64,000 nucleotides of DNA from contig MDLA01000117.1 in NCBI GenBank assembly GCA_001730015.1, positions 1-64,000 of the forward strand, in the 5' to 3' direction. The position numbers and the translations under genes were made by a program. Source of the DNA: Chromatiales bacterium (ex Bugula neritina AB1). Lineage in GTDB: Bacteria; Pseudomonadota; Gammaproteobacteria; Granulosicoccales; Granulosicoccaceae. Positions 8,107 to 16,953 of this stretch are shown piece by piece. Every line of letters starts with the position of its first letter. The first letter of the stretch is position 1. The notes below the pieces were generated by a model. That model was not told the DNA's origin, ran no database searches, and was given only the letters and a program-made list of their open reading frames with translations.

Positions 8107-9618
8107 ATGATTCGAACCTACCTTACTAAGGTTTCAGGGTACCTGTTGTGCGCGCCACTGTTGGCCGCAATTGTTAATTTTTCTCCTGTTCACCTTGCTC
8201 AGGCGGCACCCGCCTGTACCAGCGCAATTACCGATCAGGATGGTGATGGCTGGGGCTACGAAAACAACCAATCCTGCCAGTTTGTTCAGGGTCATCCACC
8301 GTGTTCTTCAACAGCAATCATTAATGGCGATTGGGGCTACGAGAATGGGATCTCATGCAAAGTGCCATCGGCGAATAAGCCCGATTGTACCGGTGCAGCG
8401 ATAAAAACAGCCGAAGGATGGGGCTGGGAAAACAACCGGTCCTGTCGTTGGGTGGAAATCAGACAACCGTCAACCCCGCTAATTTGTTCAGCTAATGCAA
8501 AAGACAATGGCGGTGGCTGGGGCTGGGAGAACAACCGCAGCTGCAGATTTGCTGAAAATTCCACAGGCGGCGGAACCGACAATAGCAATAATAATAACAG
8601 TAATGGAACTCCGCAGTGCTCACCAACCGCGAATGATAATGGCGACGGCTGGGGTTTCGAGCACGGAGCATCGTGTCTCTGGGGTAATGTAATCCCGGAT
8701 CCCACAATCGGCACTAATGACGGATCTGTGCCACCTCCGGTACGTCCTGCAATACCAGGGCATGATGCTACCGGTAAACCGATCTGCCTGACTGATTCCA
8801 GCGACGGAAACCACGACGGTTATGGCTACGAGAATGATCAAACCTGCAGGGTTGTTGCGGGTAAAACAGCCACACCGCAGAATCCGCTTTTAAATACACG
8901 CTGGTGTCAGCCATGGGCCGAGATCTCCTATGGGAACTATGTGTTACAGAACAACACATGGAATGACAGCGATGTCTGGACTGATGATTGGTGGCAGTGC
9001 ATCAAGCTTGGCGGATCTCGTGGTAGCTATGTTGCCCAGTGGGATTATAACTGGCTGGCCCGTAATGAAGGTAACGAGTATTCGGTGAAGAGCTACCCGC
9101 AGGTTTATTACGGTCGCAAAACCCGCAATACAACTTCCGGTACGCCAACGGCAATCGGTCTTCCGGCCAATATCAATAACCTGCCGGATTTTAAGGTGCG
9201 GTATCGTTATTCAGAAACAGGCAACGCCGAACGCAATGTTGCGCTGGAATCGTTTTTCCACACCAGTTGCGAGGCAGAGGAATGGAACAAGCATTTTGAA
9301 ATGATGGTATGGGTCGGCAAACCGGCGACAAAAACCCCTGGAAGACTAGTGGCTGAAGCGACTATCGATGGTAAAGACTGGGACATTTACACCAACCCGG
9401 CGTTGTCCTGGGGATATGTTGCCTTTGTCGAAAAGACACCTTCCACACAGGGTACACTCGATTGGAACAAGTTTGTTAACTGGACTCGCTACACAGGGCC
9501 CTCCCACGGAGTCTGGTCTGTCGGCGATAATACCTGTATGGGGGCGATAGAGATCGGCACAGAAACTTTCTGGGGAGCCGGAACATTTACATTGCACGAA
9601 TTCAGTGTCTACCGATAG
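8107..9618 (+). CDS. secreted GH12-family endoglucanase with six CBM10-like repeats
   Basis: The protein has 503 residues. A signal peptide (about residues 1-34, ending AQAAPA) is followed by six short Cys-containing repeats (residues 37-247) with the core GWG[YW]EN..SC, then a catalytic domain (about residues 260-503). The repeats resemble CBM10, a small cellulose- or protein-binding module common in Cellvibrio-type enzymes. In the catalytic domain Glu398 (HFEMMVWVG) fits the GH12 nucleophile and Glu486 (GTETFWG) the acid/base. The family cleaves beta-1,4-glucan or xyloglucan with retention. An Asn/Ser linker (DNSNNNNSNG) separates repeats 4 and 5. A strong terminator follows at 9645-9674. 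Six modules in a row is an unusually high number. Confidence 0.8.
   Translation: MIRTYLTKVSGYLLCAPLLAAIVNFSPVHLAQAAPACTSAITDQDGDGWGYENNQSCQFVQGHPPCSSTAIINGDWGYENGISCKVPSANKPDCTGAAIKTAEGWGWENNRSCRWVEIRQPSTPLICSANAKDNGGGWGWENNRSCRFAENSTGGGTDNSNNNNSNGTPQCSPTANDNGDGWGFEHGASCLWGNVIPDPTIGTNDGSVPPPVRPAIPGHDATGKPICLTDSSDGNHDGYGYENDQTCRVVAGKTATPQNPLLNTRWCQPWAEISYGNYVLQNNTWNDSDVWTDDWWQCIKLGGSRGSYVAQWDYNWLARNEGNEYSVKSYPQVYYGRKTRNTTSGTPTAIGLPANINNLPDFKVRYRYSETGNAERNVALESFFHTSCEAEEWNKHFEMMVWVGKPATKTPGRLVAEATIDGKDWDIYTNPALSWGYVAFVEKTPSTQGTLDWNKFVNWTRYTGPSHGVWSVGDNTCMGAIEIGTETFWGAGTFTLHEFSVYR
8215..8846 (+). repeat. six tandem CBM10-like coding repeats
   Basis: Six copies of about 25-40 residues follow the pattern C-x(8-12)-[WY]-G-[YWF]-E-x3-[ST]-C. 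The cores are GWGYENNQSC, DWGYENGISC, GWGWENNRSC, GWGWENNRSC, GWGFEHGASC and GYGYENDQTC. Each has two Cys that could form one disulphide. Copies 3 and 4 have identical cores, suggesting recent duplication or gene conversion. Confidence 0.75.
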
Positions 9619-9644
9619 TCGGAAGATAACGCCATGTTTTAGAG

Positions 9645-9674
9645 AAAAGGTCGCCTAACAGCGGCCTTTTTTTT
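9645..9674 (+). terminator. rho-independent terminator of GH12 gene
   Basis: AAGGTCGC, loop CTAACA, GCGGCCTT, then a run of T. The stem has one G-U pair. It begins 26 bases after the GH12 stop. Confidence 0.85.
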
Positions 9675-9731
9675 GGGAAAATTCCGGTCTCAGCGAGTCA
9701 TTCTCAACAATCCTTGAATTTTTGCAATTTG

Positions 9732-9761
9732 TTACCAGTGCATATTTTCAGCGGGTATGAT
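9732..9761 (+). promoter_or_regulatory. candidate sigma70 promoter for the giant coiled-coil gene
   Basis: TTACCA (9732-9737) and TATGAT (9756-9761) are separated by 18 bases, with 4/6 and 5/6 matches to consensus. Transcription would start near 9768 and give a leader of about 137 bases before the ATG at 9905. Confidence 0.4.
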
Positions 9762-9904
9762 ACTGAAGTAGGGTTATTTTTGGACGGTTGCACAATCGAA
9801 AACTAACAACAGAGCGATCACCGATGGTGATCACGATGGCTAATCGGGAAGGCTCTCGTTGTGACTGTATGTTTGACATAGGTAGAGTTTCAGAGGAATT
9901 TGTG

Positions 9905-12900
9905 ATGCGTTATCTCATCGGTGAAATTGGAATATCACTACTTGCTGCCGGCCTTATCGGCTTGATCGTTGGCTGGCTCATGAGCCGCTACTTCAAAACG
10001 CGATCAATCGACCGTAGTCGACGAGAGCTGGAAGAATGCATCCGGGTTCGGGATGACGAAATTGATCTTCTTCAATCGGACCTGCAGGAAGCTGAACACT
10101 CATTAGCTGAAGCAGCAAATAGCACCCCACAGCATAAGGAAGAAGCTGTGGTTGAGTCTTTGCCGGACAACCAGTCCGCAGAGCCATTGAAAAAAGATGT
10201 AGTCAATAAAATCGTGGCGCAAGAGACAGCAACGCCCGTTAAAGAGACATTGGAAGAAACTGATCCTGCTCAAGCCAGGGCATCTGATTCTAGTTCAGAT
10301 AAAACAGCGCTGGATTCCGTGACAGAAAAATACCAGAAAGTACTGGACCAAAAGAATCGGCAGGTAGAACAGCTGCATGAAAAAATTCGAGAGCTGATGT
10401 CGTCGGTGGGACCCCGGTCGGCTCCGTTGAGGAGTGCCCGCAACGACGATCAACAGCGCATTCTGAAAAAAACAGTAGAGGAAGAATCGTTCGCCAAGCT
10501 GCAGGCATTGGCTGCGCTTGGGGAGACAGAGCGCAAGCTGACACATTTAGAGGGTATGGATCGTCCGCAAGATAATGAATTAACGGCCTTACGTCGTTAT
10601 TCGATGCAGCAGGAGGCCCTAACGCGTAATCTGCAAAAACGGCTCGATATTCAACAATCACAGACTTCCACAATACATCAGAGCTACCAGCGCAAAATAC
10701 ACGCGGCAGCGCAAGTGGATTTAAAACGTCGATCTGAACTGACAGTGCAGAGTCAGCAGGTAGTGCCACTTGAGCGTCGGGCTGAGCAGCAGGCATCGAT
10801 CATCCACAGTTTGAACAAACGGCTGGAGATAGAGCGCGAGAATTCGCTGGCAATGAAGCAGGCATTTGAGCGCAAATTAGCACAGAGCGCTGCAGGTGCA
10901 GTTGCTCAATCCGACACCGGTCCCGATAAACAACTAAAACAACAACTTGAAGATGCGAACTTCGCGAAAGCGCAGGCATTAGCTGCTGTCGGTGAACTGG
11001 AGCGCAGACTCGAAGTACATGATTCGAGCGGAACTACAGACACAGAAGTATTGCCGTTGCATCACAAGGCGGAACAACAGGAATCTATTATTCAGGGATT
11101 GCGTAAAGACCTTGAAATTCTGCAGAGCCAGAACAGCACTCAGCGACAGGAGTACGAGCGAAAATTGCGTGGTAGAGAGGCAGATCTGGCCGGCTTGAGA
11201 GCAGAGAAAAGCGGCCGGAATGCTGAGGTATCTGAAGCAGAGCTAGACAGCTATAAACGTAGACTTTTAGAGGCGGAACGCTCCTCGCAAAGTCGCATTA
11301 AGGATTTCAACGCGATCCTGGAGGCGCGCAACAAAGAATACGATCAATTGGGTATTCGTCTGGAAGAGCTTCGGGAGACAATCTCCGGCAAAGATGCGCA
11401 GCTGGCAGAGCAGAAAATAGAATTGGAAGCACGGGTAAGGGAGAAAGCTGACGGAGCAGTGGAATTTAATAGATTGCGTGAATCGTATGGAGAATTGGAA
11501 GTTCTCCTTGGTGAGAAAGATGCGGCAATAAAAGTGCTGCAGAATCGGACTATGGAACTTGAGCGAGCCAATGGTGATGTAAAGGATATAGAAAAGCAAC
11601 TGGCAGACTTTACTTCCAGTACGGAAAAATCAGCAAGAAAATTTGAAGGCATTATTCTAGAGCAGCGTAGAAAAATAGAGAGCTATGAACAGCAGATCGC
11701 ACGTCTGCAATCTGAGCTCAATACACATCAGTCTGAATCGACACAGCAGATTCTGTCGCTTAAAACAACCGCTGATGATCAGAGAGCGGCAAATTCAAGG
11801 CAAATGCATGAACTTGTCCGGTTTCGAACACAGGCAACCGGTAAAGACTCGCAGATCAGTAGTCTGAGTAAAGAACTTCGAGACGCCAGTCAGACACTTG
11901 CTCGACACAGAGCTGAAATCCGGAAGTTAGCTGTGGTCAATAGTGAAAACGAGAAGCTGCAATTGCTTGTAGCCGGGAAAAACCGGGAATCCGGGCAATT
12001 GCAACGGCAATTGCTGCAGGCGAAAGCCATAAGCAACGATGCTTTGCAGCAGCATGAGTCGATTCTGGCAATGAAAGAAGACGAGCTCAATGCACTGAAC
12101 ACTGAATTAGCCAGAGTACGGACCTCGCTGGAATCCAGCCAGATAGCATTGAAAAAAGCAAAACAGGAAACCGAACTTCGTAATATCCAGTTACAGCGAA
12201 ATTCACAGAGACAGCAGATTGAAAGCAAGCAGCAATTGTCCAGAATTGCGGAAATTGAACCGCTGAAACAGAGGCTTTCTGAAAAAGAGGCTGAAAATTC
12301 CCGTATATCTGGCGAGCACGAGTTAGCTCTTAAGCGGGCTTCGGATGAATTACAGGATGTACGCGCGAAGCTGGAGTTAAAACTTAACCACAGACAGCAG
12401 GAATTGTCATCTGTACAAACCAGGCTTGAGCACGCCGAAGGTCAGCTGACGAAGCTTAAGGGCGAGCTGGCTACTGGTACTGCAACAAGCGAACAGGCAA
12501 TTGCGGAGCTTGAGGAAAAACTCGCGGGGCTAGCTGATAAGCGACGGCTTGAATTAGCGGATCGTGATAAGCAGATTGAAGCGAATCAGCAGGAAATTGA
12601 AGAGCTTAGAGTTACTCGTATAGCGCTTACAAAAAAAGAGGACGAACTAGAAACGCTGCTGGCTGGCAAAAGCCAGAATGCAGAGCAATTGCAAACGCAA
12701 CTGGCACAGGCACAATCGGCGGCTGAAGAGGCGCTGCAACAGCACGAGGTAGTTTTATCGAATAGGGATAAACAGCTCACTGATCTAAATACTGAGCTGG
12801 CAAGTTTGCGCTCGTCATTGGAATCCGGCCGGGTTGCTTTGCAAAAAGCCAGGCAGGAGGTTGAGGAACGGAACATTCAGTTACAGCGCAATGAGCGGAA

Positions 12901-15900
12901 GCAGAAAATTGAGCGTACGCAGCTACTCGCTAGAATTGCTGAAATTGAACCGTTGAGACTCAAACTTGCTGAAAAAGAAGTTGAGGTGTCTCGCGTTTCC
13001 GGTGAGGTTGAACTGGCTGAAAAACGCTATACCGACGAATTGCAGGAATTGCGTTCAAAGTTTGGCGTGGAACTCGGTGCAAAACAAGAAGAATTGGTTT
13101 CTGCGCAATCCGTTATAGATCAAAACGAAACACGAATAGAGAAACTGAAAAGCGAGCTGGCAGCTGCTGCAGCCAGTAGTGATAAAGTTGTTCAGTCGCT
13201 TGAGAAAAAACTCGCCGGTGTCGAGGAAGCCCGGCAGCGTGAACTGGCTGATCGCGATAAGAAAATTGAAACACAGCGACAGGAACTTGAAGAGCTCGAA
13301 TCAATTCGTACCGCATTGTCTGAGAACGAAAACGAATTGAGGGCTCGGGAAAAGCAGCTTAAAACACTCGAAGATGAAAAGAACAACCTGGCGAAGCAAT
13401 CTGCGGAGCGACAGCGCAATATAGTCGCATTGAATCGCGATATAGATTCCGCTACCAGCGAACTTTCACAAGTGCAGCAAAAGCTGACAGAGCAAGCGAA
13501 TATGGCTGCAACTCTGAAAAGCGATATTTCCAGGTTGAAGGCTGAGAGTAGCGCAGAGCTAACTAAAACACTCGCCGATTTCAAAAACCAGACTGCGCAA
13601 CGGGTTGCAGAAAACAATGCAGTACTCGACAGGAAGCAAAATGAACTGGATGCAATACAAGCGCAACTGAAGTCGGTGCAGCAAGAACGGCTTGCGGAGA
13701 ATCAGAAAAATAAAGTACTGATAGATCGCTTGCAAAACGAGGTTTCAGAAAAAGAGCGACAGGCTCAGAATTCACTAGTCAAGCTTGATGAAGTAAAAAC
13801 AAACCTTAGAACATCTCAAGCTGATATGGGGGCACTGCAGCAGAAACTGGCAGAGAACGACAACAGATATAACGAATATAAAAAATCTACGGAGTCTGAC
13901 AGTAAAGTACAGGCGGTGGAGATAGAGTCTTTAACCGCAAGATTGACTGAGATGGAGGGTCTTTCACAGCAGCTATCCACGCAGGAGCGTGAGCGTGCAG
14001 AGTTGCAGAAAACACTCGGAGAACAGAAGCAGCGTCATATTCAAGAGATAGAAAAACTACGTTCCCGGCTTCGTTCGATGGACGATTTACAAAAGAAGCT
14101 GTCTGCCAGTGAGGCTCAATGCCGGAAACTAGAGGCCACAATTGATGGGGAAAGCAAAGCACGCACAATCGAGGTTTCCGCGCTGAAAACGCAAATCAGC
14201 CAATTGGAATCGCTGCAGCAGAAACTGACTGCCAGCGAATTCCTGGTCAGGGGACTCGAGCAATCTCACAAGGAGGCCAGTAATCAGCATGCCCGTGAGG
14301 TGGCAGAATTGAGAAGGCAGTTAAAACAGGCAGATGAAAATCAAAAACAGCTGGCTGATAAAGAAGAAGCAGTTAAATCTCTGGCCCTGGAGCTTCACGA
14401 GGTGAAGCAGCGGCTTGCGACTGAAACCAACGGACAGCAAGCAGCAACTAAAGCGTTGGAATCATCAAAGGACCAGTTGACCAAGCTAAGCAATGAATCA
14501 GCGACGCTGAAGGCTCGTCTGAACGAGTTGACGCCGTTGCAAGCGAAACTTGATTCTGCTGAAAGCAGGTTGAAAACTCTGCAGAATCAGCAACAGGATG
14601 CAAATAAACAGCATGAGGTAACTCAGAGGCACCATCAGGAACAACTGGCGAAAATTAAATCCGAATCGGCAGCGACTACTGAGCGGATGGAGAAACAGCT
14701 GAACTCACTACGTAAAGAGTCATCGTCAGCGCAGGCTGCAATGCAAAGCAAGCTGGAAGAATCAAGGTTGCGGATTGCTGATCTGGAACCGCTGGAAAAG
14801 GCGCTCTCGGCAAGAGAAACCGAACTTGAAAAGTTACGCAGTGAATTTGTCACAGCGAAGAGCGAACAGCAAATTGAGATCAGGCGGCTGGAAAAGGATC
14901 TTGGCAAGGCAAAATCGATTGAAGGCGATGTCGCAGCTAAAGATTCTCAGCTCAGGCAAACAGTAGAGCAACTGGAGCATTTTAAGGCTGAAAATAAACT
15001 AACGTTGTCCGAAATTGCACGGCTGAAGTCAGAAGTAGCCGAAAAGGATTCGGAAATGGCAGATCTTGCAGCCAAAGCCCGGGATGCCGCGACCCTGGAA
15101 GAAAAACTGGCTGAAGCAAACAGAACACTTAAGCGCGGAGAACTCGAACACCGTTCGCTGGAGGAAAAAGTTGAAGCAATTGATGCCAGAATGAGCCGCG
15201 AACGTGAAGAGAGTGCCCGTGAAAAGGCATCTTTGCAGGCACAAATAAACGCAGCGCGGGCTGACGCTAAGGAGCACTCGCTGCTGTCTGCGCAACTAGA
15301 GCAATATAAAGCCTCTGCATCGGATGCAGTTGGTGAAATTAACGAGTACAAGAGGCGTCTCGCCGGAAGTGCGGAGACAGAGCGCCAGTTATCTGAGCTG
15401 CGAAAATTATTCGAGGTTAAGTCCCGGGAGCATCGGGAGGCTTTGAGTCGGCAGGCAGCAGAAATTCAGGCTTTGCAAACAGATGCATCCGCTGGAAAGT
15501 CCAGATTGTCCGGAGAAATTGCAGAACCTGGGACTGCTTTTAGCAGCACCCCGGCTCAAAGCGCTGATGCACAACCGGTCAAGGCTCCGGCTGTTACTGC
15601 TGACGGTAAAAAAACTCAGCGCAAAGATGGTCAGGATGACCTCAAACTGATTTTCGGAATCGGTCCGAAAATCGAGCAGATGCTCAATGATGACGGTGTC
15701 AGATATTTCAGTGAAATAGCACGATGGACTGATGCAGATGTTCGACGCTACTCGGAAAAACTCGAGAGCTTTCCAGATCGCATCGAGCGAGACGAATGGA
15801 TTCTCAGTGCCCGGCAGATTGTTGAGGGAACCTATAACTGGAAAGAACGTAAAAAAGCTCGAGATGCATCGGCAAAGGCGGCGAAGTCTTCGGTGTTGGC

Positions 15901-16213
15901 GAAAAACTATACTGGAACCGGGCGGGTGACTGTCACTGCAGATGGCAGGAAGACTACCCGAAAAGACGGCATGGATGATCTGAAACTGATCTTCGGTATC
16001 GGTACCAAAATAGAAAAAATGCTGAATCGCAAAGGGGTCAGGCGATTTGAAGATATCGCCGCATGGGATGAAGCTGATGTCGAACGATTTTCAAAAATGC
16101 TGGAAGGCTTTCCGGATCGAATCCAAAGAGACGAGTGGATTCTCAGCGCCAAGCAGATAATTGCCGGAACCTATAACTGGATAGAGCGTAAGAAGGCGCG
16201 CACCTGGAAGTAA
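9905..16213 (+). CDS. giant membrane-anchored coiled-coil protein with two C-terminal COG3743-like domains
   Basis: The protein has about 2102 residues. I chose ATG 9905 because AGAGGA lies seven bases upstream; the open frame extends back to TTG 9788 without a signal. One N-terminal transmembrane helix (about residues 7-28, then SRYFKTRS) anchors it, and the bulk (about residues 30-1870) is Glu/Gln/Lys/Arg-rich heptad coiled coil. Residues 690-919 and 920-1149 are a tandem duplication without indels. The C-terminus has two copies of a domain of about 75 residues starting DDLKLIFGIG and ending YNWxERKKAR, resembling the helix-hairpin-helix domain of COG3743 (called flap-endonuclease-like, but usually structural). 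It sits alone between a terminator and convergent hsp20. Possible roles are an envelope-to-nucleoid tether or cell-shape scaffold; these are guesses. It is not an SMC protein, as there is no Walker A motif. Confidence 0.8.
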   Translation: MRYLIGEIGISLLAAGLIGLIVGWLMSRYFKTRSIDRSRRELEECIRVRDDEIDLLQSDLQEAEHSLAEAANSTPQHKEEAVVESLPDNQSAEPLKKDVVNKIVAQETATPVKETLEETDPAQARASDSSSDKTALDSVTEKYQKVLDQKNRQVEQLHEKIRELMSSVGPRSAPLRSARNDDQQRILKKTVEEESFAKLQALAALGETERKLTHLEGMDRPQDNELTALRRYSMQQEALTRNLQKRLDIQQSQTSTIHQSYQRKIHAAAQVDLKRRSELTVQSQQVVPLERRAEQQASIIHSLNKRLEIERENSLAMKQAFERKLAQSAAGAVAQSDTGPDKQLKQQLEDANFAKAQALAAVGELERRLEVHDSSGTTDTEVLPLHHKAEQQESIIQGLRKDLEILQSQNSTQRQEYERKLRGREADLAGLRAEKSGRNAEVSEAELDSYKRRLLEAERSSQSRIKDFNAILEARNKEYDQLGIRLEELRETISGKDAQLAEQKIELEARVREKADGAVEFNRLRESYGELEVLLGEKDAAIKVLQNRTMELERANGDVKDIEKQLADFTSSTEKSARKFEGIILEQRRKIESYEQQIARLQSELNTHQSESTQQILSLKTTADDQRAANSRQMHELVRFRTQATGKDSQISSLSKELRDASQTLARHRAEIRKLAVVNSENEKLQLLVAGKNRESGQLQRQLLQAKAISNDALQQHESILAMKEDELNALNTELARVRTSLESSQIALKKAKQETELRNIQLQRNSQRQQIESKQQLSRIAEIEPLKQRLSEKEAENSRISGEHELALKRASDELQDVRAKLELKLNHRQQELSSVQTRLEHAEGQLTKLKGELATGTATSEQAIAELEEKLAGLADKRRLELADRDKQIEANQQEIEELRVTRIALTKKEDELETLLAGKSQNAEQLQTQLAQAQSAAEEALQQHEVVLSNRDKQLTDLNTELASLRSSLESGRVALQKARQEVEERNIQLQRNERKQKIERTQLLARIAEIEPLRLKLAEKEVEVSRVSGEVELAEKRYTDELQELRSKFGVELGAKQEELVSAQSVIDQNETRIEKLKSELAAAAASSDKVVQSLEKKLAGVEEARQRELADRDKKIETQRQELEELESIRTALSENENELRAREKQLKTLEDEKNNLAKQSAERQRNIVALNRDIDSATSELSQVQQKLTEQANMAATLKSDISRLKAESSAELTKTLADFKNQTAQRVAENNAVLDRKQNELDAIQAQLKSVQQERLAENQKNKVLIDRLQNEVSEKERQAQNSLVKLDEVKTNLRTSQADMGALQQKLAENDNRYNEYKKSTESDSKVQAVEIESLTARLTEMEGLSQQLSTQERERAELQKTLGEQKQRHIQEIEKLRSRLRSMDDLQKKLSASEAQCRKLEATIDGESKARTIEVSALKTQISQLESLQQKLTASEFLVRGLEQSHKEASNQHAREVAELRRQLKQADENQKQLADKEEAVKSLALELHEVKQRLATETNGQQAATKALESSKDQLTKLSNESATLKARLNELTPLQAKLDSAESRLKTLQNQQQDANKQHEVTQRHHQEQLAKIKSESAATTERMEKQLNSLRKESSSAQAAMQSKLEESRLRIADLEPLEKALSARETELEKLRSEFVTAKSEQQIEIRRLEKDLGKAKSIEGDVAAKDSQLRQTVEQLEHFKAENKLTLSEIARLKSEVAEKDSEMADLAAKARDAATLEEKLAEANRTLKRGELEHRSLEEKVEAIDARMSREREESAREKASLQAQINAARADAKEHSLLSAQLEQYKASASDAVGEINEYKRRLAGSAETERQLSELRKLFEVKSREHREALSRQAAEIQALQTDASAGKSRLSGEIAEPGTAFSSTPAQSADAQPVKAPAVTADGKKTQRKDGQDDLKLIFGIGPKIEQMLNDDGVRYFSEIARWTDADVRRYSEKLESFPDRIERDEWILSARQIVEGTYNWKERKKARDASAKAAKSSVLAKNYTGTGRVTVTADGRKTTRKDGMDDLKLIFGIGTKIEKMLNRKGVRRFEDIAAWDEADVERFSKMLEGFPDRIQRDEWILSAKQIIAGTYNWIERKKARTWK
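11972..13351 (+). repeat. 230-residue tandem duplication inside the coiled coil
   Basis: Two units of exactly 690 bp (11972-12661 and 12662-13351). Anchors that recur at the same 690-bp offset are the AGK segment (11972/12662), RIAEIEP (12242/12932) and LADRDK (12557/13247), so no indel separates the copies. They differ at many positions, so the duplication is old but length-conserved. Confidence 0.85.
15598..16203 (+). repeat. duplicated C-terminal helix-hairpin-helix-like domain
   Basis: Copy 1 covers about 15598-15863 and copy 2 about 15938-16203, offset 339 bp at the DDLKLIFGIG anchor (15635 and 15974). Each is preceded by the same basic linker pattern (TADGxKTxRKDG). The GIGxKIExxLN core is the hairpin typical of non-sequence-specific nucleic-acid or protein contacts. 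The copies are about 70% identical by eye. Confidence 0.8.
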
Positions 16214-16307
16214 TACAATCTTGCGTGCTATGACACACGGCGAAATTGGGGCGGGCAGCCGGAATGCTGCACGTTGTAGGTGCAGAGATACTATATCGAT
16301 TAATCGA

Positions 16308-16331
16308 AACGCCCGGCAATCGCCGGGCGTT
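16308..16331. terminator. terminator between convergent coiled-coil gene and hsp20
   Basis: AACGCCCGGC, loop AATC, GCCGGGCGTT form a ten-pair GC-rich stem. The tail toward hsp20's transcription direction is TTTCGATTAA, and the other side is TCCTGATC, so it probably serves hsp20 better than the coiled-coil gene. Confidence 0.65.
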
Positions 16332-16355
16332 CCTGATCGCCTGCGCCAATCAGTT

Positions 16356-16814
16356 TTATGCTGCTTCAACCGCAGCGGTGAGTGCCGGTTTGGCTGCTCC
16401 TATAGAAATTCGTTTCGGCTTCATTGCCTCGGGGATTTCTTTGACCAGCTTGATTGTCAGCATGCCATTGGCCAGATCTGCGTCTACCACTTCAACGTGA
16501 TCGGCAAGCTGGAATTTGCGCTCGAACGTTCTGGTAGCAATACCCTGATAAAGGTAATTACGCTCTGTTTTGTCGCTGGCGTTTTTCTCGCCGCGAACGG
16601 TTAGAACACCGCGCTCTGTTTGTATATCCAGCTCTGACTCGTCGAAACCTGCAACAGCCAACGTGATAGCGTACTCGTTATCTTCAACTGATTCGATATT
16701 ATAAGGTGGGTATCCGCTGCCGTGATTGTGCTGTAGTGCGGAGTCTAGCAGTGTTGCCAGTCTGTCAAAACCTACGGTGCTGCGATAAAGAGGTGAAAAA
16801 TCGATTGCGTTCAT
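16356..16814 (-). CDS. small heat-shock protein (Hsp20/IbpA type)
   Basis: The protein has 152 residues. The alpha-crystallin domain (about residues 38-128) shows the ibpA-type start YPPYNIE and the strand AVAGFDESELDI; the N-terminus MNAIDFSPLYRSTVGFDRL matches IbpA-class proteins, whose members hold unfolding proteins for DnaK and ClpB. The C-terminal region has PKRISI, close to the conserved I-x-I anchor. The ATG has AGGAG upstream, and that Shine-Dalgarno lies inside a hairpin at 16817-16840. A sigma32-like promoter is at 16897-16924. So both transcription and translation appear heat-regulated. Confidence 0.93.
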   Translation of the reverse strand: MNAIDFSPLYRSTVGFDRLATLLDSALQHNHGSGYPPYNIESVEDNEYAITLAVAGFDESELDIQTERGVLTVRGEKNASDKTERNYLYQGIATRTFERKFQLADHVEVVDADLANGMLTIKLVKEIPEAMKPKRISIGAAKPALTAAVEAA

Positions 16815-16816
16815 TG

Positions 16817-16840
16817 CATATTCTCCTGTGAAGCAATATG
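16817..16840 (-). promoter_or_regulatory. ROSE-like RNA thermometer hairpin in hsp20 leader
   Basis: On the minus strand CATATT pairs exactly with AATATG and encloses GCTTCACAGGAG. The Shine-Dalgarno AGGAG is therefore buried opposite TTGCT, the short motif (UYGCU) that marks ROSE thermometers of small heat-shock genes and that gives a weak G-G opposition. Six A-U-rich pairs close the helix, which suits melting at heat-shock temperature. The start codon follows two bases beyond the stem. Confidence 0.55.
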
Positions 16841-16896
16841 AGTTAGAAAAGTCGCTGATCAGACCTGGCTGGCAGCATCCTCTGGCGACAACAAAA

Positions 16897-16924
16897 AGGT
16901 AGGGACGCGCAACGATCTTTCAAG
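16897..16924 (-). promoter_or_regulatory. sigma32-like promoter for hsp20
   Basis: The -35 element CTTGAAA (complement of 16918-16924) matches the heat-shock consensus exactly. After a 13-base spacer comes CCCTACCT (16897-16904) against the consensus CCCCATNT. The predicted leader is about 75 bases and contains the thermometer-like hairpin. Confidence 0.6.
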
Positions 16925-16953
16925 TATTTTTGTTGAGATATATTCCCCGAAGT

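Noticed and set aside
8337..8714. Cys-rich minus-strand frames opposite the GH12 repeats
   Set aside because: They mirror the repeated WGYEN codons and have no start signals.
15598..16213. Reading the C-terminal domains of the giant protein as an active flap endonuclease
   Set aside because: Only the hairpin part is visible and no acidic metal cluster of a nuclease is present; the COG name does not imply activity.
9905..16213. SMC or Rad50-like ATPase
   Set aside because: There are no Walker A, signature or Walker B motifs at either end, and the N-terminus is a membrane helix.
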